The notes under the pieces were generated by a model. The model ran no database searches, was not told the origin of the DNA, and saw only the letters and a list, made by a program, of their open reading frames with translations. The translations under genes and the position numbers were made by a program. From Blautia sp. MSJ-9 (lineage in GTDB: Bacteria > Bacillota > Clostridia > Lachnospirales > Lachnospiraceae), in assembly GCF_018919065.1 (NCBI RefSeq), contig NZ_JAHLQG010000049.1, forward strand, positions 1 through 64,000: 64,000 bases of DNA. Reading direction: 5' to 3'. Positions 33,807-42,739 of this stretch are shown here, piece by piece; position 1 is the first letter of the stretch, and every line of letters starts with the position of its first letter.

Positions 33807-35147
33807 ATGGAATACAATTTGACAGAGGGCAGCATTACAGGAAAACTGTTGAAGTTTGCATTCCCTCTTATGATAGGAAATCTTTTGCAGCAATGTTATA
33901 ATATCGCGGACACGCTGATCGTAGGCCGCTTTTTGGGGGCAGATGCACTGGCAGCAGTGGGATCTGCCTATACTTTGATGGTGTTTCTTACTTCTATTAT
34001 ATTGGGGCTGTGTATGGGAAGCAGTGCTTTTTTCTCCATGCAGTATGGTGCTGGTGATACAGACAGGCTGAAGAAGAGTTTCTTTCTGTCTTTTGTGCTG
34101 ATCGGAGCAATCACTTTGACTTTAAATCTGCTGGTAGTGTGGAAACTGAGGCTGATCATCCGGCTGCTACAGATCCCGGCGGAGATCCAAAGGTTGATGA
34201 GAGACTATCTCTGGATTATCTTTATGGGAATGGTGGCTACCTTTTTATATAATTACTTTGCAAATCTGCTCAGAGCAGTGGGAAATTCCGTAGTGCCATT
34301 GATGTTTCTGGCTTTTTCCGCAGTGTTGAATATTGTATTGGATCTGGTGTTTGTGCTGGTTTTCCATTGGGGAGTGAAAGGTGCGGCAGGCGCGACAGTT
34401 TTTTCCCAGTATGTTTCAGGCGTGGGGATCATGATCTATTATTATGTGAAATTCCCGCATTTGCGTGTGAATAAATGTCATATGAAATGGGATACTTCTA
34501 TTCTGAAAGAGATTACAGGACTTTCTGTACTGACCTGTATGCAGCAGTCTATCATGAATCTGGGAATTTTGATGGTGCAGGGACTGGTCAACAGTTTCGG
34601 GACTGCGGTTATGGCAGCATTTGCGGCAGCAGTGAAGATAGATTCTTTTGCCTATATGCCGGTGCAGGATTTCGGAAATGCGTTCTCGACGTTTGTAGCG
34701 CAGAATTATGGTGCAGGAAAGAAAGACAGGATCAGACAGGGGACTGCAAGTGCTGTGAAGCTTTCCTGTGTGTTCTGTTTTGTAGTGAGTGCACTGGTAT
34801 TTATCTTTGCAGCACCGCTTATGAGGATATTTATTGAGGCATCCAGACAGGATATTATTGAGATCGGGGTTGGGTATCTGCGTATTGAGGGAAGTTTTTA
34901 TTTCGGAATTGGAATTCTGTTTCTGCTATACGGATATTACAGGGCGGTCAACAAACCTGCAATGTCAGTGGTGCTTACAGTGATTTCTCTTGGAACCCGA
35001 GTGGTGCTGGCATATGTGCTGTCTGCAGTTCCGGCTATTGGCGTGAAAGGAATCTGGGCGGCAGTGCCGATCGGATGGATTCTGGCTGATCTGACGGGAT
35101 TGATCTATAGGAGAAGAATGCGTGTACATACAGGCGAAAATATCTGA
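33807..35147 (+). CDS. MATE-family efflux transporter
   Basis: A 446-aa twelve-helix exporter. The ATG at 33807 gives MEYNLTEGSITGKLLKF, a usual MATE beginning, and lies 11 nt after GGGGAGAG; longer frames run back into the preceding gene and lack an RBS. MatE landmarks: FPLMIGNLLQQCYNIADTLIVGRFLG and VAQNYGAGKKDR. It follows the phosphoribosyltransferase-like gene after 145 nt. It is only distantly similar to the MATE at 21814. Substrate unknown. Confidence 0.88.
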   Translation: MEYNLTEGSITGKLLKFAFPLMIGNLLQQCYNIADTLIVGRFLGADALAAVGSAYTLMVFLTSIILGLCMGSSAFFSMQYGAGDTDRLKKSFFLSFVLIGAITLTLNLLVVWKLRLIIRLLQIPAEIQRLMRDYLWIIFMGMVATFLYNYFANLLRAVGNSVVPLMFLAFSAVLNIVLDLVFVLVFHWGVKGAAGATVFSQYVSGVGIMIYYYVKFPHLRVNKCHMKWDTSILKEITGLSVLTCMQQSIMNLGILMVQGLVNSFGTAVMAAFAAAVKIDSFAYMPVQDFGNAFSTFVAQNYGAGKKDRIRQGTASAVKLSCVFCFVVSALVFIFAAPLMRIFIEASRQDIIEIGVGYLRIEGSFYFGIGILFLLYGYYRAVNKPAMSVVLTVISLGTRVVLAYVLSAVPAIGVKGIWAAVPIGWILADLTGLIYRRRMRVHTGENI

Positions 35148-35387
35148 TATGGTGCATATTGGGCTGAATTTGTAAAAGAAATAGTATTGGTATAGTTTAT
35201 AAAATGATTAGAATTGGAACATCAATTAAACACATTTTTCCTGTATGATAGAAATGTAATGGGGAAAAAAGCAGTTATTTTACAGCTTGAGTGTGGAAAA
35301 GCAGGGAAATTCACACAAAAATACGATATAAGAAACGTAAAGGACAAAAAAATAACTGCAGAGGGTATTTACAGGAGAAATGAAAAT

Positions 35388-36029
35388 ATGACAGATGAAG
35401 AATACTATGAATTTATACAGCCATACGAGGATGCCAAGCAAATGCTCCTTACCCGTCTGGATGTGCTGAATCACAACCTGTACGGGGAAGCATCTGCAAG
35501 GCCTATTCACAATATTCAATGCAGGATCAAGAAGAAACAGAGTATTGAAGAGAAATTACACCGAAAGGGAAAAGAACCTACGGTGATGAATGCGAAAGAT
35601 TATCTGCAGGATATTGCCGGAGTCAGAGTGATCTGCTATTTTGTGGATGATATTTACAATCTGACAGAGATTCTGAAGAGTCAGGGCGATCTGATCGTGA
35701 TCAAAGAGCGTGACTATATCGGCAGTCCCAAACCGAATGGATACCGAAGTTATCATGTGGTCGTGGGTGTGCCGGTATATTGTCTGGACGGAATGGAGTA
35801 TTTTCCGGTGGAGATACAGTTTCGGACCATGTCCATGGATTTCTGGGCTAGCATGGAACACAGAATTTCATATAAAAAGAAACGGACAGATAAGGAACAG
35901 CTTCGTGATGAATTAAGAGAGTATGCAAATATGCTGGTAGAAATTGAGAGCCGGTTTGAACAGTATAATGAGACAGATCATCAACAGGAACGAATATCTG
36001 CCAGAACGAAAGGAGAGCCACCACTGTAA
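35388..36029 (+). CDS. small alarmone synthetase (RelA/SpoT synthetase domain only)
   Basis: A 213-aa cytosolic (p)ppGpp synthetase of the YjbM/YwaC type: it transfers pyrophosphate from ATP to GDP or GTP. The start at 35388 (ACAGGAGA, 9 nt spacing) gives the usual length of about 211 aa; a TTG 174 nt upstream is not needed. Catalytic landmarks: DIAGVRVICYFVDDIY, SPKPNGYRSYHVVV and VEIQFRTMSMDFWASMEHR. No HD hydrolase, TGS or ACT domain is present. Its stop codon lies inside the following terminator hairpin. Confidence 0.92.
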   Translation: MTDEEYYEFIQPYEDAKQMLLTRLDVLNHNLYGEASARPIHNIQCRIKKKQSIEEKLHRKGKEPTVMNAKDYLQDIAGVRVICYFVDDIYNLTEILKSQGDLIVIKERDYIGSPKPNGYRSYHVVVGVPVYCLDGMEYFPVEIQFRTMSMDFWASMEHRISYKKKRTDKEQLRDELREYANMLVEIESRFEQYNETDHQQERISARTKGEPPL

Positions 36030-36050
36030 AAGGTGGAGGTTCTTCTTTTT
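36012..36050 (+). terminator. terminator overlapping the 3' end of the alarmone synthetase gene
   Basis: AGAGCCACC pairs with GGTGGAGGTTCT (bulged) and is followed by TCTTTTTT; the TAA at 36027-36029 sits in the loop. Confidence 0.7.
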
Positions 36051-36166
36051 TCGTGGATTAAACAGGGGGCTGGCTTGTTTTTTTGAGGATGGAATGTTAG
36101 TATAATATCAGTGATGTATAACGCTGTACCGTGTTGTAACGTTAGCTTTAAGAAGGAGAAAAAAAG

Positions 36167-37840
36167 TTGAAACATAACCAGAGAAAGAGAAACGAAAGTA
36201 TAGAAATACTTTTGTTTATTATGGTACTGGCTGTTTTTGCCGCTGTTTTGGGAATTATGGCATTGGGAGAGAAATGGCAGCCAGTGAATGAAATCCGGCA
36301 GTTGTCATCTGGATGGTATTATTTCGATGACGGGAGGCGGACGGAGATCACACTTCCGAAGGAAATAAAGGCAGAAAATGAAAAGCCTCTGATATTGTAT
36401 AATGATAATATTAATAGTTTTAATGCAGGCATGGTTATTACCACAAAAGGTGCAGAATATGATCTGAAGATCAGTCTGAATGGAGAGGTTCTCTATGAGT
36501 ATCAGGATTCTGCTTTTGTAAGAAATGCACAGATGAAATCCAAACTGGATTGTGACGGAGAGATTCCGACAGATATTCGGAAAGGAACCCTGACGTTGAC
36601 TTATTCTACACCGCAGCAGGGAAAATATAAGATTTCAGAAGTTTTTATTGGAAGTGGAAGTGCAGTGACTGCATGCCATGTATGGGATTCTGCATTGATC
36701 ATAGGAATTGCAGCCTGCTTTATTGTTCTGAGTGTGATTTCTCTGCTGACAGCTGTTTATCTGAGATGCCGTCAGATGACAGATAACAGATTTCGGGATG
36801 TTGCCCTGTTTTTGCTTATTTGCGGAATATGGCTGATTACGGATTCTTCTGTAGTCCAGACATACAGCAGTCATCCGGATATGGTGTGCACGATATCTTT
36901 CTATATGTTTATGATGCTGGCAATACCGATGCTTCATTTTGCACAGAAGATTGGTAAATTGAAGAATGAGAGGATTCTGGATCTGGGAATCGTCATGTTT
37001 TATGTGAATGCATTTATCCAGGGACTTCTGAATTATTTTGATATTTTTGAATTTGTGGATATGTTGTTTGTGACACATATTCTTTTGTGGATGTGGGTAC
37101 TGTTGTCAACATTTCTTCTCTGGAGAGAGTATAAGAAGAATCCTCAAAGAGATGTCCGCATTGTTATGATTGCATACTCCATCATATCTGCCAGTGGAAT
37201 TCTGGCATTGCTTTTGTACTGGTTGTTTAAGATCTCTTATTATGGTGCAATATTTGAACTGGGAATTTTGCTGTTTTTAATTCTGATCATTGCAAATATG
37301 GTGATCAGTTTGGCCGAGAAAGTCCGTTACAGAACGGAGATGCAGGCATATGAACGTCTGGTAAGAGAAGACTGGATGACTGGAATGCAGAACAGAGAAC
37401 CTTTTGAAAATATGATCGCAGAATTGCCGAAGACAGTAAATCAGTATAAAGATGTATTGTTGATCCTCATGGACATTAATCATCTGAGACGCATTAACAA
37501 TGACTGTGGAAGAGTAGCAGGAGATGAGGTTGTTGTAGCAGCCGCCAGATGTATTGAGAATGCATTTGGATCGTTAGGCAAATGCTATCGCACAGGAGGA
37601 GATGAGTTTGCTGCAGTAGTATATGATCCAGATATGGACAAAGCGGCTTTGTCTGAACGATTGGATAAAGAAATCCGAAATTATAACAGAAACAGCAGAT
37701 ATCGTTTATCTATAGCTCGTGGATTCAGTTCGATCCGCGACGAAAAAGGAAATATTAAGACAACCGGAGAATGGAAATACGAGGCAGATACGAATATGTA
37801 TCAGAATAAAGCAGAGGAGGGCAAAGCACATGAGGTATAA
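36167..37840 (+). CDS. membrane diguanylate cyclase (extracellular domain + membrane helices + GGDEF)
   Basis: A 557-aa protein starting with TTG behind AAGGAG. An N-terminal membrane segment (about 12-32) precedes an extracellular beta-rich domain (about 40-165), then seven closely spaced membrane segments (about 170-395) as in 7TM-DISM receptors, then GGDEF. The active-site motif is intact, GGDEF at 477-481 in CYRTGGDEFAAVV, and LILMDINHLRRINND precedes it, so it should make cyclic di-GMP. It overlaps the next gene by 11 nt. Confidence 0.9.
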   Translation: MKHNQRKRNESIEILLFIMVLAVFAAVLGIMALGEKWQPVNEIRQLSSGWYYFDDGRRTEITLPKEIKAENEKPLILYNDNINSFNAGMVITTKGAEYDLKISLNGEVLYEYQDSAFVRNAQMKSKLDCDGEIPTDIRKGTLTLTYSTPQQGKYKISEVFIGSGSAVTACHVWDSALIIGIAACFIVLSVISLLTAVYLRCRQMTDNRFRDVALFLLICGIWLITDSSVVQTYSSHPDMVCTISFYMFMMLAIPMLHFAQKIGKLKNERILDLGIVMFYVNAFIQGLLNYFDIFEFVDMLFVTHILLWMWVLLSTFLLWREYKKNPQRDVRIVMIAYSIISASGILALLLYWLFKISYYGAIFELGILLFLILIIANMVISLAEKVRYRTEMQAYERLVREDWMTGMQNREPFENMIAELPKTVNQYKDVLLILMDINHLRRINNDCGRVAGDEVVVAAARCIENAFGSLGKCYRTGGDEFAAVVYDPDMDKAALSERLDKEIRNYNRNSRYRLSIARGFSSIRDEKGNIKTTGEWKYEADTNMYQNKAEEGKAHEV

Positions 37841-39728
37841 TATTAACTTCCAGATATCGGCCTTAATTATCGTCGTGTTGCTTTTGCATCATTTTGTGAC
37901 ACGGAAAAAATTACATAATGCAAATACAAAGATATTTACTTATGTTCTTATCCTGAGTGGAATATATATTCTGTTTGATCTGATCAGTACACTGGCAATC
38001 ATGAGTTATGAGCCAGCATGTGAGAATATGGCGCTTATAATACTTACAGTGGTTTATCTGTTTGATATTATGCTGCCTTATATTCTGTACTGCTGTGCGG
38101 TTGTTTCGCGGGGGCAGGGAAAGAAGATAGATGGGGTTTCTATGATCTGTACAGTTGTTACAGTGATCATGCTGATCCTTATGCTGATCAATCTGACCAG
38201 TGGATGGTTCTTTTATTTTGATCAAAGTACAGGCTATCATAGAGGCAGCGGCTATGTAATGCTTTATATTTATGCACTGCTATATATTGTTCTGGTTATC
38301 CATCAGACTCTGAAAAAAAGAGAAGATTTAAATGTTCATAAAATGGGGGTTCTGACTGAGATTGTGGTGATTGAAGGGTTGTGTATGGGTGTTGAATTGT
38401 ATACACAGCACGTTATGCTCTCAGGATTTGGCCTGGCACTTGGTCTGGTATTTCTTTATCTCACTATGAATAATCCGGGAGATTTCATAGACAGTACCAC
38501 AGGTGTTTTTGACAAGCAGTATTTTGATAACTGGATTCAGGAGAAACTGGACAAAAGGACAGAGTTTCATCTGATTGCCGTGGAGGCATTTATGCTGAAG
38601 CAGATCAATAAAGTTTATGGAAGCAGTGTAGGAGATCAGCTGCTGGTTCAGATCGCAAGGGAGCTACAGAATATCACGGGATCTGTACAGGTTTTCAGAA
38701 CTACTGGTAATTGTTTCCTTGTGATCATGGATTCTCTTACTGAGTATGAGAGAAACAGACAGCAGATAGAAGAGTATTTCAGAGAACCGTTTATAGTTGA
38801 CGGAGAGAAAATTGATTTTCCGGCAGTTATCTGTGGGATTATCAATAGTGAGAAAATGGAGCAGGAAGATGTATTGCTTGCTTATGTGGAATATCTGGTA
38901 TCACTTGTGAAACATACAGATGAGACAGTGGTGATCCAGTCTGATGACAGGATTCTGGAAGGTTTCCGCTATGAGAAAGAAGTGGAACATTTTCTTAAGA
39001 ATGCAGTAGAGAAAGATTTGTTTGAAGTTTATTATCAGCCAGTTTACTGGATAAAAGAGGAGCGCTATATTACGCTGGAGGCATTGAGCAGACTGAAGCA
39101 TCCGAATATGGGAATGATCCCGCCAGATGTATTTATCGGCATTGCGGAGAGACAGGGACTGATCGCACAGATCGGACTTCTGCAGCTTCGAAGAGTGTGT
39201 CGTTTTATTAAAGAAAATGAACATATAATGGACAGTATCCGAAATGTAAAGTTCAATTTGTCGCCGTCGGAACTGCTGAAACCGGGACATAGTCAGGTAC
39301 TTATTGATATCATAAAAGAATTCGGACTCTCTCCGGCATATTTTCAGTTTGAAATTACAGAAACTGTGGCAACGGAGTACAGTGAAAGTTTCTGCAAGGC
39401 AGTAGAGGATTTTCAGAATGCAGGAATTGGGCTATGTCTGGATGATTTCGGATCAGGATATGCAAATCTGAATGCCGTTTTGAAACTGCCATTTGATGTA
39501 GTAAAAATGGACCGTTCGCTTTTGACCGGAATTACCTGTGATGAACAGGCAGCGATTTTTTATCGCAGTATTGTAATGGTAATGCAGAATATGGGTTATA
39601 TGATCGTAGCAGAAGGTGCTGAGACAGAGGAAGAAGTGAATCTGTTAAGGTCATGGGGCGTGGATATGGTACAGGGATATTACTTCTCCAGACCATTGCC
39701 GGAGAAAGAACTGTTGAAATTGTTTTAA
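37830..39728 (+). CDS. membrane cyclic di-GMP phosphodiesterase (degenerate GGDEF + EAL)
   Basis: A 632-aa protein translated from an ATG behind AGGAGGG inside the previous gene. N-terminal membrane segments (about 1-215) lead to a GGDEF-like domain whose motif has decayed (FRTTGNCFLVIMD), so it cannot be a cyclase. The EAL domain is intact: EAL at 417-419 (ITLEALSRLKHP), FNLSPSELL, ITETVATE, CLDDFGSGYANL and KMDRSLL, with metal-binding residues in place. With the upstream cyclase it forms an opposing synthesis/degradation pair. Confidence 0.9.
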   Translation: MRYNINFQISALIIVVLLLHHFVTRKKLHNANTKIFTYVLILSGIYILFDLISTLAIMSYEPACENMALIILTVVYLFDIMLPYILYCCAVVSRGQGKKIDGVSMICTVVTVIMLILMLINLTSGWFFYFDQSTGYHRGSGYVMLYIYALLYIVLVIHQTLKKREDLNVHKMGVLTEIVVIEGLCMGVELYTQHVMLSGFGLALGLVFLYLTMNNPGDFIDSTTGVFDKQYFDNWIQEKLDKRTEFHLIAVEAFMLKQINKVYGSSVGDQLLVQIARELQNITGSVQVFRTTGNCFLVIMDSLTEYERNRQQIEEYFREPFIVDGEKIDFPAVICGIINSEKMEQEDVLLAYVEYLVSLVKHTDETVVIQSDDRILEGFRYEKEVEHFLKNAVEKDLFEVYYQPVYWIKEERYITLEALSRLKHPNMGMIPPDVFIGIAERQGLIAQIGLLQLRRVCRFIKENEHIMDSIRNVKFNLSPSELLKPGHSQVLIDIIKEFGLSPAYFQFEITETVATEYSESFCKAVEDFQNAGIGLCLDDFGSGYANLNAVLKLPFDVVKMDRSLLTGITCDEQAAIFYRSIVMVMQNMGYMIVAEGAETEEEVNLLRSWGVDMVQGYYFSRPLPEKELLKLF

Positions 39729-39753
39729 GTGAATTGCCAAAATTACTTTTGTC

Positions 39754-39792
39754 AGGGGATGTTGTATTAGTAAGATAATGTAACATCCCCTT
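39754..39792 (+). terminator. hairpin behind the EAL gene
   Basis: AGGGGATGTT pairs with AACATCCCCT around an 18-nt loop; only two T residues follow, so it is a weak terminator or an RNA 3' end. Confidence 0.55.
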
Positions 39793-39819
39793 GCATATTC
39801 CAGGGAATTCCTTTATAAT
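39791..39819 (+). promoter_or_regulatory. sigma-A promoter of sstT
   Basis: TTGCAT - 17 bp - TATAAT, 49 nt before the sstT start codon. Confidence 0.75.
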
Positions 39820-39867
39820 GTACCGTATCAGTGTTTTATCAAATTAAAGGGAAAGAGGAACAAAGAA

Positions 39868-41094
39868 ATGAAGAAATTTTGGGAAAAATGGACAGAGATT
39901 GCTCTGGTAAAGAGAATTCTGGTTGGCCTGATCCTCGGTGCAATCCTTGGAATCGCAGTTCCGGGTGCAACAGGAATCTCAATCCTGGGAGATGTCTTTG
40001 TAAGCGCGTTAAAGGCTATCGCGCCATTACTGGTATTCTTCCTGGTTATCAGTTCTCTGTGTAATGCAGGAAAATCTCACGGAGGAGTTATCAAGACAGT
40101 TATCATTCTGTATATGTTCAGTACAGTGCTGGCAGCAGTGATCGCAGTATTTGCAAGTATGGCATTTCCTGTAGAGATGACACTTGCAAATGCAGCAACA
40201 GATACGAGTGCACCACAGGGTATCGCAGAAGTGTTAAATAATCTTCTTCTGAATGTAGTTGCCAATCCGGTATCTTCTCTGGTAAATGCAAACTACGTAG
40301 GTATTCTGATGTGGGCAGTCCTGTTGGGACTTGCATTCCGTGCAGCAGATAAAATGACAAAGGAAGTTCTGGCTGATGTTGCAGATGGAATTTCCATGGT
40401 CGTAACATGGATCATCAATCTTGCACCTGTCGGAATCTTTGGTCTTGTATTTAATACAGTATCTACAAACGGTCTGGAGATTTTTACAACTTATGGAAAA
40501 CTGCTTCTTCTGCTTGTTGGATGTATGTTGTTTATCTATTTTGTAACAAACCCGATCCTGGTTTACTGGTGTATTCGCCAGAATCCATATCCGCTGATCT
40601 TCCATTGCCTGAAGAGAAGTGCGCTGACAGCATTCTTTACCAGAAGTTCCGCAGCGAATATTCCGGTAAATATGAAAGTCTGCGAAGAGATGGGACTGGA
40701 CAGAGATACTTATTCCGTAACTATTCCACTTGGTGCGACAATTAACATGGATGGTGCGGCTATCACCATTACAGTTATGACAATGGCAACTGCATTTACG
40801 CTTGGTATTCATGTAGATATCCCGACAGCGATCATTCTGAGTTTACTTGCTGCTCTGTCAGCATGTGGTGCTTCCGGTGTAGCTGGTGGATCACTTCTTC
40901 TGATCCCGATGGCATGTTCCCTGTTCGGAATCTCCGATGACATTTCCATGCAGGTTGTTGCAGTTGGTTTCATCATCGGTGTTATTCAGGACTCCGTAGA
41001 AACAGCCCTGAACTCCTCTTCAGACCTCCTGTTATCTGCTTCAGCAGAATTCAGACAGTGGAGACTGGAAGGGAAAGAGATTAAATTTAAATAA
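39868..41094 (+). CDS. sstT: serine/threonine:sodium symporter SstT
   Basis: A 408-aa membrane transporter of the dicarboxylate/amino acid:cation symporter family that takes up serine and threonine with Na+. Landmarks: N-terminal KRILVGLILGAILGIAVPG, the FTRSSAANIPVNM hairpin (serine-rich), PLGATINMDGAAI and the hairpin stretch ACGASGVAGGSLLL. Length equals the E. coli SstT range (about 410 aa). Monocistronic by appearance. Confidence 0.93.
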   Translation: MKKFWEKWTEIALVKRILVGLILGAILGIAVPGATGISILGDVFVSALKAIAPLLVFFLVISSLCNAGKSHGGVIKTVIILYMFSTVLAAVIAVFASMAFPVEMTLANAATDTSAPQGIAEVLNNLLLNVVANPVSSLVNANYVGILMWAVLLGLAFRAADKMTKEVLADVADGISMVVTWIINLAPVGIFGLVFNTVSTNGLEIFTTYGKLLLLLVGCMLFIYFVTNPILVYWCIRQNPYPLIFHCLKRSALTAFFTRSSAANIPVNMKVCEEMGLDRDTYSVTIPLGATINMDGAAITITVMTMATAFTLGIHVDIPTAIILSLLAALSACGASGVAGGSLLLIPMACSLFGISDDISMQVVAVGFIIGVIQDSVETALNSSSDLLLSASAEFRQWRLEGKEIKFK

Positions 41095-41139
41095 GTTTAG
41101 AGAATCTTGCAAGCAGGATTTTTCTTGTGAGAGATTGCC

Positions 41140-41168
41140 TCATATATGATATTTCTTGTGCATACACT
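41140..41168 (+). promoter_or_regulatory. sigma-E-like sporulation promoter of spoIIID
   Basis: TCATATA (41140) - 14 bp - CATACACT (41161-41168). CATACACT equals the Bacillus sigma-E -10 consensus CATACA(A/C)T, and the -35 is a good match. It lies 30 nt before the spoIIID GTG. Confidence 0.75.
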
Positions 41169-41197
41169 GTAAAAACAGCGTCTTCGGAGGCTTATCC

Positions 41198-41449
41198 GTG
41201 AAAGATTATATCGAGGAGCGGGCAGTGGAAATTGCAAATTATATTATTGAGACAAAGGCAACGGTGCGTCAGGCAGCTAAGAAATTCGGAATTAGTAAGA
41301 GTACGGTACATAAAGACTGCACTGACCGTCTCAGCCAGCTCAATCCGGGTCTTGCATGTGAAGTGAGACAGGTTCTTGATGTGAACAAGCAGGAACGGCA
41401 TATCAGGGGCGGGCTCGCTACCAGAGAAAAATATTTACATCAGCATTAA
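41198..41449 (+). CDS. spoIIID: sporulation transcription factor SpoIIID
   Basis: An 83-aa mother-cell regulator. It aligns along its whole length with SpoIIID: KDYIEERAVEIANYIIETKA, then helix-turn-helix RQAAKKFGISKSTVHKDCTD, and RHIRGGLATREKY at the end. GTG start behind GGAGG; longer upstream frames are not needed. It marks the organism as a spore-former and is predicted to be made after sigma-E activation. Confidence 0.95.
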   Translation: MKDYIEERAVEIANYIIETKATVRQAAKKFGISKSTVHKDCTDRLSQLNPGLACEVRQVLDVNKQERHIRGGLATREKYLHQH

Positions 41450-41460
41450 ACATAAAAAGA

Positions 41461-41492
41461 GGCTATTGTCGTATGCGGCAGTAGCTTTTTTT
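41461..41492 (+). terminator. terminator of spoIIID
   Basis: GGCTATTGTC pairs with GGCAGTAGC (G-U pair) followed by seven T residues. Confidence 0.8.
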
Positions 41493-41564
41493 ATGCAATT
41501 TTTGTATAATAAATTCAGACATTTTATGATTTTTTGTTTTTGTATGCATAAGGAGGACAAGAAG

Positions 41565-42401
41565 ATGGCATTAATAGAAGTGAACTTCTTTTCAAAAGCA
41601 CTGATGCGCCCGGTAACAATGAATGTGATCCTGCCGGCAGATAAAGTGTTTTTTGAGGAGGAAACAGAGGAAGACAACAAACCATTTAAGACTCTGTATC
41701 TGCTTCACGGGGTAATGGGAAATTATACAGACTGGGTAACTGGAACATGTATTAAGAGATGGGCAGAGGAGAAGAATCTGGCGGTAGTGATGCCATCCGG
41801 AGCAAATATGTTCTATCTGGATCATCCGAACGTGAACGAAAATTACAGTGAATTTATCGGAAAAGAGCTGGTAAAGATTACACGAAGAATGTTCCCGTTG
41901 TCACATAAAAAAGAAGATACTTTCATCGCCGGATTATCCATGGGAGGATATGGCGCGATCCGAAATGGTCTGAAATATCATGACACATTCGGATATATCG
42001 CAGGTCTTTCCTCTGCCATGATCCTTGAGAAAATGGATGTAGCAGATGACAGTTCCCCGATGTTCTTTGAGAAAAAGAGTTTTTTGGAAGGTGTATTTGG
42101 AGATCTGTCACAGATCAAAGACTGCGAGATCAATCCGGAATGGATCGCGGAAAATATGAAAAAAGACGGAATTCCATTTCCACATATGTATCTTGCTTGC
42201 GGACTGGATGATCCGCTTCTTCCTCCAAACCGTAAGTTCAGAGATACGATGCGTGAACTTGGAGTAGATGTAACTTACGAAGAAGGCCCGGGAGCACATG
42301 AGTGGGATTTCTGGAACCGCTATATTAAGAAAGTTCTGGACTGGCTGCCGCTGGATAAAGACAGCAAAGAAGGGCTGAACAGTGGAAATGTAGGATTGTA
42401 A
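41565..42401 (+). CDS. alpha/beta-hydrolase esterase (EstA / esterase D-like)
   Basis: A 278-aa cytosolic carboxylesterase. The nucleophile elbow is GLSMGGYG; the catalytic D and H probably lie in CGLDDPLLPPN and GAHEWDFW. This family includes tributyrin esterases and acetyl- or feruloyl-esterases. RBS AAGGAGG. It directly precedes the arabinan locus, so removal of acyl groups from imported arabino-oligosaccharides is plausible but inferred. Confidence 0.85.
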   Translation: MALIEVNFFSKALMRPVTMNVILPADKVFFEEETEEDNKPFKTLYLLHGVMGNYTDWVTGTCIKRWAEEKNLAVVMPSGANMFYLDHPNVNENYSEFIGKELVKITRRMFPLSHKKEDTFIAGLSMGGYGAIRNGLKYHDTFGYIAGLSSAMILEKMDVADDSSPMFFEKKSFLEGVFGDLSQIKDCEINPEWIAENMKKDGIPFPHMYLACGLDDPLLPPNRKFRDTMRELGVDVTYEEGPGAHEWDFWNRYIKKVLDWLPLDKDSKEGLNSGNVGL

Positions 42402-42415
42402 AATCTGACTGGACC

Positions 42416-42461
42416 GAGAGAGTCACAATAGATTGAGATGAAATCTGTTGTGGCTCTTTTT
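42416..42461 (+). terminator. terminator behind the esterase gene
   Basis: GAGAGTCACAATAGATT pairs with AATCTGTTGTGGCTC (G-U pairs), followed by TTTTTAT. Confidence 0.8.
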
Positions 42462-42634
42462 ATGTGTTATAGAAAATTACTCCGTAATGTTCCTATAATT
42501 ATAAGGTTCTCTGGGCAGGAGCGCATTGTAGCAGAAAAGAATTTCATCGCAGAAGTAACTCGCTGCAGATGAAGAATCCTGTTTGCAGGATACTTTTTAC
42601 ACAAAATTACTATAACAATTTTACAGAAAACATA

Positions 42635-42663
42635 TTGAATATCATATAGAAGTTGTGTATAAT
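42635..42663 (+). promoter_or_regulatory. sigma-A promoter of the GH51-GH127 unit
   Basis: TTGAAT - 17 bp - TATAAT. The predicted start is about 18 nt before the operator at 42688. The rest of 42462-42634 has no gene and no clear structure. Confidence 0.8.
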
Positions 42664-42687
42664 GAAACCACAAAATAAAGTATATTA

Positions 42688-42706
42688 TTTTAGATAAAAG
42701 TAAAAT
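42688..42706. promoter_or_regulatory. arabinan-locus operator, copy 1
   Basis: TTTTAGATAAAAGTAAAAT, one base away from the palindrome at 51383. It lies about 20 nt after the predicted transcription start and 34 nt before the ATG: a roadblock or repressor position. Likely bound by one of the ArsR-type regulators at 46560 and 50299. Confidence 0.6.
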
Positions 42707-42739
42707 AAAAACCAAAAATCACCAACTATGGAGGTAAAA

